64,000 nt of DNA from Echiichthys vipera (lineage: Eukaryota; Chordata; Actinopteri; Perciformes; Trachinidae), in the NCBI GenBank assembly GCA_963691815.1, contig OY829653.1:29016604-29080603 (forward strand). Reading direction: 5' to 3'. The translations under genes were made by a program, and so were the position numbers. Below, piece by piece: positions 24,601 through 33,699 of this stretch (position 1 is its first letter; the number at the start of each line of letters is the position of its first letter). Under the pieces are notes generated by a model. The model saw only the letters and a list, made by a program, of their open reading frames with translations. It had not been told where the DNA came from and did not search any database.

Positions 24601-26582
24601 TATTAGTAAATCATCATTTACTGAACTGTTATATTAGTAAATTATCAATTTAACTGTTATATTAGTAAATCATCATTTTAACTGTTATATTAGTAAATCA
24701 TCATTTTAATGAACTGTTATATTAGTAAATTATCAATTTAACTGTTATATTAGTAAATCATCAATCACTGAACTGTTTTATTAGTAAATCATCATTTACT
24801 GAACTGTTATATTAGTAAATCATCATTTTAACTGTTATATTAGTAAATCATCATTTACTGAACTGTTATATAAGTAAATCATCATTTTAACTGTTGTATT
24901 AGTAAATCATCATTTTAACTGTTATATTAGTAAATCATCAATTTACTGAACTGTTATATTAGTAAATCATCATTTTAACTGTTATATTATTAAATCATCA
25001 TTTTACTGAACTGTTATATTAGTAAATCATCAATTTACTGAACTGTTATATTAGTAAATCATCAATTTACTGAACTGTTATATTAGTAAATCATCATTTA
25101 CTGAACTGTTATATTAGTAAATCATCATTTTAACTGTTTTATTAGTAAATCATCATTTTAATGAACTGTTATATTAGTAAATTATCAATTTAACTGTTAT
25201 ATTAGTAAATCATCATTTACTGAACTGTTATATTAGTAAATCATCATTTACTGAACTGTTATATTAGTAAATTATCAATTTAACTGTTATATTAGTAAAT
25301 CATCAATCACTGAACTGTTATATTAGGAAATCATCATTTTAACTGTTATATTAGGAAATCATCATTTTACTGAACTGTTATATTAGTAAATCATAATTTT
25401 AACTGTTATATTAGTAAATCATCATTTACTGAACTGTTATATTAGTAAATCATCATTTTAACTGTTATATTAGTAAATCATAATTTTAACTGTTATATTA
25501 GTAAATCATCATTTTAACTGTTATATTAGTAAATCATCATTTTAACTGTTATATTAGTAAATCATCATTTTAACTGTTATATTAGTAAATCAGAATTTAC
25601 TGAACTGTTATATTAGTAAATCATCATTTTAACTGTTATATTAGTAAATCATCATTTTAACTGTTATATTAGTAAATCATCATTTTAACTGTTATATTAG
25701 TAAATCATCATTTAACTGTTATATTAGTAAATCATCATTTTAACTGTTATATTAGTAAATCATCATTTACTGAACTGTTATATTAGTAAATCATCATTTT
25801 ACTGAACTGTTATATTAGTAAATCATCATTTTAACTGTTATATTAGTAAATCATCATTTTAACTGTTATATTAGTAAATCATCATTTTAACTGTTATATT
25901 AGTAAATCATCATTTAACTGTTATATTAGTAAATCATCATTTTAACTGTTATATTAGTAAATCATCATTTACTGAACTGTTATATTAGTAAATCATCATT
26001 TTAACTGTTATATTAGTAAATCATCATTTACTGAACTGTTATATTAGTAAATCATCATTTTAACTGTTATATTAGTAAATCATCATTTTAACTTATGTTA
26101 GTAAATCATCATTTAACTGAACTGTTATATTAGTAAATCATAATTTTAACTGTTATATTAGTAAATCATCATTTTACTGAACTGTTATATTAGTAAATCA
26201 TCATTTTAACTGTTATATTAGTAAATCATCATTTTAACTGTTATGTTAGTAAATCATCATTTTAACTGTTATATTAGTAAATCATCATTTTAACTGTTAT
26301 ATTAGTAAATCATCATTTTAACTGTTATATTAGTAAATCATCATTTACTGAACTGTTATATTAGTAAATCATCATTTTACTGAACTGTTATATTAGTAAA
26401 TCATCATTTAACTGTTATATTAGTAAATCATCATTTTAACTGTTATATTAGTAAATCATCATTTTAACTGTTATATTAGTAAATCATCATTTTAACTGTT
26501 ATATTAGTAAATCATCATTTACTGAACTGTTATATTAGTAAATCATCATTTTACTGAACTGTTATATTAGTAAATCATTATT
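21678..26582. repeat. AT-rich tandem array, 28-32 bp units, about 4.9 kb
   Basis: The unit is AACTGTTATATTAGTAAATC followed by ATCATTTT (28 bp), alternating with a longer form that adds ACTG or TTACTG before AACTG (31-32 bp). By length it holds roughly 165 units. Variants recur in blocks (ATTAGGAAGTCATAAT at about 22641 and 24054; GTTATTTTAG at 22456 and 23810; TTATATAAG at several places), showing higher-order duplication. The last ~1.1 kb is the most homogeneous. No ORF, no unique spacers and no clear transposon ends were seen. Confidence 0.95.
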
Positions 26583-27040
26583 TGAAGTGTCTTCGTGTAA
26601 AGTCTCCTCTGCCCCAGTTCTTCTCTCCATCTTCCTTTTCTCCCAGTGAATGGGACTACTTTATGCATGATTCACTGATATGGATTAATATGAAAATATG
26701 AAGCTGTAACCAAGCTGTGTAAACTAACTGATCATATTGTACAACAGCAGTTACTCTGGTAAACAGTGAACAAAATCACAGCTCTAAGTGCACAATAAAC
26801 ACAACACAAGTTGACCCAACACAATCATCTGTTCCATCATTTCAATCATTTATTTTAAATGAGAATTTAAAATGTGAAGAATGCGAAGTCTAAAAAATAC
26901 ATTTGTTCAATTTTTAAAAAGTTTGGGCTATTTTTTTTTTTTGGGGGGGGGGGGTCTGTATTTCCTAAATCGGGGTAGGGCCATCTGCACCCATGATTGG
27001 AATGTGTGAGTCATGTTTAGGGCAGACCCTCCCAGTCCAT
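26583..27040. other. Intergenic DNA between array and candidate element
   Basis: No gene seen. A T-run followed by a G-run lies at about 26930-26954. Confidence 0.5.
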
Positions 27041-27300
27041 CAGCTCGGACTCACTCAGCTCACTCTCTGGTGATGCTGCGGCCGCTAGATGGCGCTACAA
27101 CACCGACCATCTCTGTTTCCCCGCAGCTCAGCACCACAACAGCGGAGTGTGTTTTGTCTTCGTCCCCGGGAGTCTAATGGGAAATTTCCAGTCACCTAAA
27201 TAAAAAGGAAGGTGTAATTAACGCGACGCGCTATTAATTGCATCTGCTAGAGAGCGGATGAAGGGCACGAGGGCGCACTCTTTTGATTAGTGGGCTTCAC
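27040..27300. promoter_or_regulatory. Candidate regulatory element with CTCF-like site
   Basis: Unique, moderately GC-rich sequence containing CCGCTAGATGGCGC at 27082-27095 (+ strand), which fits the vertebrate CTCF core CCASYAGRKGGCRS at 13 of 14 positions. Downstream are CTAATGGG, GTGTAATTAACGCG and CTATTAATTGCATC, homeodomain-like cores. It sits between the tandem array and the 3' side of pou3f2. CTCF is the main vertebrate insulator and loop-anchor protein. Binding is not shown by sequence alone. Confidence 0.45.
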
Positions 27301-27319
27301 AAAAGTCTACTTCAGAGAT

Positions 27320-27578
<259 letters not shown>

Positions 27579-27638
27579 GCTTTGTTTCCGGGGGACGTTT
27601 AGGGCCAGGCATCCGAACGGCAGGTCAAACGGCGAGCG

Positions 27639-27683
27639 TCGACGACGACGACGACGACGATGATGATGATGATGATGATGATG
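27639..27683. repeat. (GAC)n(GAT)n microsatellite
   Basis: About seven GAC/CGA units pass directly into about eight GAT units. Confidence 0.95.
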
Positions 27684-27699
27684 CAGAGACCGACATATT

Positions 27700-29390
27700 T
27701 TATTTCCCAACATCGACAACACGTGACAGTGATGCTGGTGCACTGTTCTCTACTCTGTAACACCTGCTTTAGGCCCTTAACCTTAGTGGTGGGAGTCAAA
27801 TACACAGTAGAAATGCACTTTTAAATAAGAAATTTGAATTATTAGGGAATATTTTTCAGAGAAATAAGACGCTACTTTTGTCAATATTGTGAGGAAGCAA
27901 ACATAAATATGTGTAAGGACAGGTATACCACACTGCCCCAAGTGCAGTAACTACGAAATCACTAATAACATGATTTCTGCACAATTTTGGGCCCTGAAAC
28001 GGTGGAGGTTAGGATTGATTTGGATCATTATTATCAAATGGCAAACTAGTAAACCATAATTCATAGACAGTGTGCCAAATAATAACTTGTTGGGACAATA
28101 AATCAACCTTAGAAACATTTTTGACCTTGTTTTTGGAGTTCCTGCACTTGTTCTTTTTGCAGGGCAGTATAGTATATGGTTGGGTAATCACACCACAGGA
28201 AATCGTTAAATACCCAGGTACCCATGGTGAACTAAACATCCTCTCCATTCAGTGGATAAATCAAATAACAGAACGCCCTCCTTTTTTTCTTTGTTTATGA
28301 TCAAGTTGATTGGTCAATGGGCTACGGATTGATCCCCTCGTTTTCTCAGTAATGCTGGGTTACATCTCACTCTCGGTTGATCTTTCCACACCCTGCCCTG
28401 CTGCAGACACCAGGGGAAGAATCCCATTGTAATTCATATTTTCATGACAATCACAGAGGGCAACGCGTTTGCCTTTTTTTTTTAGTTAAGCAGGAAGTAG
28501 CAGGGAAAGGGCAACTTTGCATTCTGTCCGTCAGCTCCAAAATAAAAAGAAGCAGAACCATTTTAGAGAGATGCTCATGCAAATCTCACCCACAGGTTCC
28601 TATGGGGATATTCTAGAGAACTGACACACCACAGCGAACAGGAAAACACCACCAGGGTCACCACTGTCACTACCACTGTGGGTTTCACTCCCTGTACAAA
28701 TGTTAGTGTTTTGGAAAGTATTTTAACATGCATTTATCCAGAACTGTGTGTTTTGATGGGACTGCATTAAAACCATAGGATCTATGGGCCTGTGAATGTT
28801 CTCATTTGTCCAGGTCGTCGTTATCCTCAAAGCAATTTCAGTCAAAAGCAACTGGACTTGGTTATCCGTCTAGGAAATAGACAATATCATAGGATAGTGT
28901 TTTAAAGTCTGGGTTCTTCTGTTAATCTTCAGTTTAAGTGAAGGCAAAAATTGACAAAACAATGCAAGTTTTTGTTTTTTTTGCCTTGGACAAAACTGCA
29001 GAAAAAAGCATGTGAGACCAGGAGCAGAGAAACAACTTTGTGACAAATGTTTATACTGATCTTTGTTTGACACGTGGTCCTCTTTTTTAGTCCACCTTAC
29101 TGTGAGTGTGCAACAGAGAAAGTGAATCCCCTTGCTCTAAATAAAACAGCAGTGAATTGACCATGTCGGACCTGTTTCAATGCGCATAAGGACCACTGTC
29201 TGTCCTCGGACCTCGCTTTGGGAACCCCTAATTTAACCCTGGATGGAAGCTGTGGTTTGCCCAGCCAAAGCGAGTCCATTTAAAAGCAGCCCGGGGCAGG
29301 AACAACACATCATCGGCTCACAATCTTCCATTCATCAACCCTGATTTTCTCCCAACCGTTAATTCCACACAAACCAATGAGCTCAAAGCT
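27700..29390. other. Intergenic DNA downstream of pou3f2, no gene seen
   Basis: Unique sequence with no supportable ORF. It holds a perfect POU octamer ATGCAAAT at 28577-28584, of which about two are expected by chance in a window this size. The stretch 28330-28640 has an enhancer-like texture, but the evidence is weak. Confidence 0.4.
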
Positions 29391-29393
29391 CAA

Positions 29394-29433
29394 AGCGCGC
29401 GCGCGCGTGTGTGTGTGTGTGCGTGCGTGTGTC

Positions 29434-29469
<36 letters not shown>

Positions 29470-29515
29470 TTTGTGTGTGCGTGCGTGCGTGTGTGCGCGC
29501 GCGTGTGTGTGTGTT
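29394..29515. repeat. (GC)n/(GT)n alternating purine-pyrimidine tract
   Basis: Starts GCGCGCGCGCGTGTGTG and continues with GT, GTGC and TTTG interruptions. Alternating GC/GT is a classic Z-DNA former. Confidence 0.95.
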
Positions 29516-30384
29516 TTAACAGCACAGATGTCAGGCAGATAGTGAACTCACTGCAGCAGCATCCCGGTTGGCTGAATTCAGAGGGGGGAAAAAAATACAT
29601 TTAGCCTGGACGTTGGAAAAAAGCTGTTTAATATCAACCCCATTATTTAAAAATGTGCAAGTCCTTCGTGTGTCAAGTGACGGAACACCTGCAGACATTT
29701 ATCACCTCTGCTCCATCCACCCCCCAAAGTTCACCCAGTGAGTGTGACACAGCCTATATCCCCCCAATAAACCAAACCACTCGGTTAACAAGCAATGGAA
29801 CAGAAAGAACAAGAAAACAGCGCCGGGTTGCTACAGGTCTACATCCCACAACTTGAATATTCCAGTGAATTATGACATGGGTGGATTCATTAAAGCTACC
29901 GAGGAGAGGTTTCACTGCCATAGTGGTTTCTGCGTGTTTTCAGCAGGACAAACGTAAATCAGGAGGGGGGGCTGTTTCCACGTGAGAGGAGGAACAAAAC
30001 AAAAAAAAAAACACAAGTCCCTGGATATCTGTTTTTGCATAAAACGAAAAGCAAGCTACTGCACGGAGAACACATGTATATACATTTAGCTGTGACGGGT
30101 TTGGGCTGTGGCAACCCCGCAGACAAATCCAAAATATGTCTCTCTCCTTCCCTTCAAAACAGAAGCCCTCCCGGGGTCATTTCATATAATATCTGGTACT
30201 TTGTGTCATCTATTAAAAAAAGTCCTTGTACAATAAATTACAATCTCATTACCAATACTAAAAAATAAAATAAAAACGTCTACGGGCAATTTCCCCCATG
30301 TCTTAACTGAAGGAAGGTGAACAAAATGGCTGAAATGAAATGCATGGCGACGACCTTACAAACAAATTAGAATCACAACTTGTG

Positions 30385-30436
30385 AATAATAATAATAATA
30401 ATAATAATAAAAAATAATAATAATAATAAAAATAAA

Positions 30437-30478
<42 letters not shown>
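30385..30478. repeat. (AAT)n microsatellite
   Basis: About 30 AAT/ATA units with a few A insertions. It is possibly within the 3' UTR of pou3f2, where it would be transcribed as ATT repeats. Confidence 0.95.
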
Positions 30479-30822
30479 TTTGATCATATGCTGCAGTTTT
30501 TGGACTGTCACTAAAATGTGTTGTGGGGAGAAATCTGAAGGCCTTCTTCTTATTCTTATTATTTTTCTTTTCTAGCACACGCGTCCTGATGCTTATCTCC
30601 GTTTAAAACCCCTCCAGTTTGGAAAATTCTCCACAATAGTGTTATCGATTAAACCGAATCCAGTCTTCAAAGCACTATGTTCGGATTGGAAACACACTCT
30701 AATGTCATTTTTAGAGCGGATATCAAATGGTAACACAGAACTCCTTAGACAACTGGAACAAATTCAACTGACTTCACATTAATACAAAAGAAAATCTTCA
30801 GACTGAAAATAAATTGCGCCAC

Positions 30823-30845
30823 AAAAAAAAAAAAAAAAAAAAAAA
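30823..30845. repeat. Poly-A tract on + strand
   Basis: About 22 consecutive A; on the pou3f2 strand it is poly-T. Confidence 0.9.
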
Positions 30846-31352
30846 GAAACCGCAAACGAGCATCATTTCTGCAACAGACAACCGTTAAATAGCGCGCAAA
30901 CACAAGGCAGTGGGAAGGCTATGGATGGTGCTGGATTTGAAAAACTCCACCTGCTCGTTTGTGAAAACATCAATCCAAAAAGTGCCCCAGTGAAGAACAG
31001 AAAAGAAAGGGACGAAGCCATGACTTTTAAAGTTATACAATATTTACAAAAGTGGATCCAAATGTCCTGTGAAAGTTGGGGACGCATATGTTGGCAGATC
31101 TCTGTGTATCTAGAGGCCACCCTGTTGTGGAAAAGTGCCGGATAATCCAGTGGTTCGCCACGGAGCCCTTCTTGAAGCTGGGAGACTCTCTGAGGGGGAG
31201 ACACCTTATTTAACGCGTGTTTAGGGGGAAAAGAAAGGACTTTTGTTTGTGTACTGCTGTCGGGCTGATGATGGAGGTCACACACTTTTGAATTACGACA
31301 TCACTGCACTCAGGCCAGCTACTGAAGTTTAGCCAGTGAGCTGCACACATGT

Positions 31353-31377
31353 AGTAGTAATAATAATAATAATAATG

Positions 31378-31431
<54 letters not shown>
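31353..31431. repeat. (AAT)n microsatellite
   Basis: About 25 AAT/TAA units with one GAT interruption, on the 3' side of pou3f2. Confidence 0.95.
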
Positions 31432-31434
<3 letters not shown>

Positions 31435-31649
31435 TGTGTTCATAACTAAACCCTGACCTCTGTCCACACATAATAAATAACGCCTGCACGGCCTGCAGTT
31501 CCCCGGCAGTGTTTTGAACGCACCGCGGCTCTGTTCTGCCTGGCTGACAGATGGGACTCAGGCGATGCTCACCCTCAGCTGGACTCCACCGGACTGGGGA
31601 TGCAGCCTTTACTGGCCTCCAGTTTACTCCATTAACGCAGCTCCTTTGA

Positions 31650-31674
31650 CCCCCCCCCCCACCCCCACCCCCCT
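31650..31674 (-). repeat. C-rich tract, G-quadruplex-capable on pou3f2 sense strand
   Basis: The + strand reads C11 A C5 A C6. On the pou3f2 transcript this is three or more G-runs of at least five, sufficient for a G-quadruplex. It lies about 520 bp after the stop codon. Confidence 0.8.
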
Positions 31675-32195
31675 CCGCGCCACCCACCCATCACAGCCGG
31701 ACGCACAGTTTAGGGGCTACAAAACTAAAAGCCTTTGTATTTGCTTACCCCCTTTTACGCACATGGAAAATTTGTTGTGTGATTTTATATAAAAGAGTGG
31801 AATGGAAACCATTCAGGTTTGCATTTCGTCTAAAACCAGCTATCCCTCTCCCCCCACCTCTCTTTTTTTCATCAAGTATAATTTCAATACACAATAGGGG
31901 CTACACCTTGAAACTGCGTCGACTGGAGTCACAGTGCTGGGCATGTATCCTCGGAGAACACAACACGGGCTTATGTTCCTTTAGCTCTGTATGCATGGAG
32001 AGGAAAAAATGTCCCGTCCTCCCCTCACTCACTTCCCATATCTCAGATATTCACTGCAGATACTGTGTGCGTACTCACTGCAATCTATTATACATAAAAC
32101 ACCCACTATAGCGTTTCATAGTTCAGTGGTTTATATATACCCTTGGGGATAAATAAAAAAGAGAAACATGTCCTGGAGGAGCGGTCCGGCAGAGT

Positions 32196-33341
32196 TCATT
32201 GGACTGGGGTCTGGACCCCGTGGTGCGGCGGCGTGTCCCCGTACACATCCTCGCTCCCCGGCAGAGCTCCTCCTGGAGGGGTCATGCGTTTCTCCTTCTG
32301 TCTCCTGTTACAAAACCAAACCCTCACCACTTCTTTCTCCAGGTGCAGACTGTCCGCCAGCCCGATTATTTCCGACGCTGCCGGTTTAGGGCACTTCAAA
32401 AAATGGCTCTCCAAAGCTCCCTTTACGCTTACCTCGATTGAAGTCCGTTTTTTCCTTTTCCTCCCCTGTGCCGCGATTTTGTCCAGGCTGGTCGGGCTGC
32501 CCGAGGTGGAGTCCGCCTCCTCCAACCACTTGTTCAACAGAGGCTTCAGCTTGCACATGTTTTTGAAGCTGAGCTGCAGGGCCTCAAACCTGCATATTGT
32601 GGTTTGGGAAAACACATTTCCGTACAGGGTCCCCAGGGCGAGTCCCACGTCCGCCTGCGTGAAGCCCAGCTTGATCCTCCGCTGTTTGAACTGTTTGGCG
32701 AACTGCTCCAGGTCGTCCGAGGTCGGCGTATCCTCGTCCGAGTGGTCATGGTGGCTCTGCGGTCGGTGCTGGTGCTGATGTTGGGACGGAGGGTGGCCGT
32801 GGTCGCTGAGGTGCGGGCTGTGGTGGTCGTCATGACTGTCTCTTAGGTTGTGATGGTGCATCCCCTGCCCGCTGCCCGGGATCAGCCCGTTGACGCCGAA
32901 GCCCGGCTGGGAGTATATAAGGCTTTGGCCGTTCGTCGTGGTCATGCTCGGTATGTGCGCCGCGGTGGTGGTTCTCCACGCCCGGCCGTCGTGGTGGTTC
33001 CCGTGCGTCTGGTGCACCAGGTGGGGCGGCCGTGACTGGTGCTGCAGGTTGCTGCTGGAGTTGTGCATCTCGTCTCGGGCGCTCTGCACCGCGGGTTTGA
33101 TGTCCTGGTCCGCGCCGAGCGGGCTGGAGGACCACGGGGCTCCCTCTCCGTGGGACAGCGCCGTGATCCACTGGTGTGCGTGGCTGAGCGTGTGGCTGTT
33201 GCTCTGCAGCGCGTAGTCGCTCTGCAACAGGCTCTGCGCGTCCCGGTACGCCGTGGCTTGCTGCATGCTGCCGGGCTCCGAGTGCACGATGGATGCGCTG
33301 GAGGTGAGGATGTTGTAGTGGTTAGACGCTGCGGTGGCCAT
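32196..33341 (-). CDS. pou3f2: pou3f2 (Brn-2), class III POU-homeodomain transcription factor
   Basis: One uninterrupted exon of 381 codons plus TGA. The start at 33341 gives MATAASNHYNILTSSASIVH, the class III N-terminus as I remember it; an in-frame Met 23 codons upstream begins an unrelated leader and was not used. Features by residue: conserved ALQSN.H.LSHAHQWITALS at about 44-63; His-rich linker 161-199; POU-specific domain about 203-278 (DLEQFAKQFKQRRIKLGFTQ, FSQTTICRFEALQLS); linker; POU homeodomain about 293-352 (GRKRKKRTSIEVSVKGALES) with recognition helix VVRVWFCNRRQKEKR at 338-352, including the Cys/Asn/Gln typical of POU homeodomains. It acts in the nucleus on octamer-like sites in neural progenitors, hypothalamic neurons and glia. 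It is shorter than human POU3F2 (443 aa) because the Gly and Gln runs are absent, as in other fish. It could be pou3f2a or b where both exist; pou3f1 and pou3f3 are less likely from the N-terminus and the fbxl4 linkage. Confidence 0.95.
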   Translation of the reverse strand: MATAASNHYNILTSSASIVHSEPGSMQQATAYRDAQSLLQSDYALQSNSHTLSHAHQWITALSHGEGAPWSSSPLGADQDIKPAVQSARDEMHNSSSNLQHQSRPPHLVHQTHGNHHDGRAWRTTTAAHIPSMTTTNGQSLIYSQPGFGVNGLIPGSGQGMHHHNLRDSHDDHHSPHLSDHGHPPSQHQHQHRPQSHHDHSDEDTPTSDDLEQFAKQFKQRRIKLGFTQADVGLALGTLYGNVFSQTTICRFEALQLSFKNMCKLKPLLNKWLEEADSTSGSPTSLDKIAAQGRKRKKRTSIEVSVKGALESHFLKCPKPAASEIIGLADSLHLEKEVVRVWFCNRRQKEKRMTPPGGALPGSEDVYGDTPPHHGVQTPVQ

Positions 33342-33660
33342 GACTCTCGGAGCCGGACTGGTCGCTCTTATTACAGAAAGCTCGCATTTGACAGATCCTC
33401 TCCTGCCCACAGGCGGCTCTCAGGCGCTCTGCCAAGTGGACGCAGAGGCGCACCTGGACTCCGCCACGCCTCCGACGCTCATTGGACGTCAAGGAATGAT
33501 GGACGTGGTAACCAAGGGCAACGACGCAGTGATTGGCTGCGAGGAAGTCTCAACAAACACTACTCTCTTTGTTGGAGAGGTGCGAGTTGAGGCTCCCGTG
33601 GAAGCGGAGAGCCGGAGTGCAGCATGGGGAGACGGAGCACCGGGATCAGCAGTGCAACTG
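33342..33660 (-). promoter_or_regulatory. pou3f2: pou3f2 5' UTR / proximal promoter
   Basis: GC-rich, CpG-containing DNA immediately upstream of the start codon on the - strand. On that strand there are CCAAT boxes at 33481-33485 and 33532-33536, a CRE-like GACGTC at 33485-33490, and an RFX X-box at 33508-33522 between them. I see no convincing TATA box. The transcription start is not placed. Confidence 0.5.
33508..33522. promoter_or_regulatory. RFX-type X-box between two CCAAT boxes
   Basis: GTAACC AAG GGCAAC fits the X-box consensus GTNRCC-N(0-3)-RGYAAC at every position. It is 167 bp above the pou3f2 start codon, with CCAAT boxes 22 bp on one side and 9 bp on the other. RFX factors bind X-boxes in ciliary and some neural genes. 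Function here is inference. Confidence 0.45.
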
Positions 33661-33699
33661 TAAGATACAGTTGATTTACTTTGATAAACATGTTGTATC

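Larger units (their letters stand above)
31200..32195 (-). other. pou3f2: Probable pou3f2 3' UTR (extent unknown)
   Basis: This directly follows the pou3f2 stop codon on the - strand. Vertebrate POU3F2 mRNAs have long 3' UTRs in the single exon, so at least this much is likely transcribed. I could not find a convincing AATAAA on the - strand near the stop, so the poly(A) site is unplaced and could lie beyond 30 kb. It contains (AAT)n at 31353-31431 and a C-rich tract at 31650-31674. Confidence 0.4.

Noticed and set aside
21678..26582. CRISPR-like direct repeats
   Set aside because: Units are contiguous with no unique spacers, and the genome is clearly vertebrate. It is a tandem minisatellite.
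28577..28584. POU octamer ATGCAAAT as autoregulatory site of pou3f2
   Set aside because: Octamers also occur at 193, about 13645 and 35703. This is close to the number expected by chance in 64 kb on two strands, so no claim is made.
32143..33171. Long + strand and alternate - strand frames over pou3f2 (for example 211 aa at 32143-32778)
   Set aside because: They are shadows of the GC-rich pou3f2 coding sequence, without domains of their own.
33342..33410. Upstream in-frame Met extending pou3f2 by 23 residues
   Set aside because: The extension has no resemblance to class III POU N-termini, which begin MATAAS. The start at 33341 fits the family.
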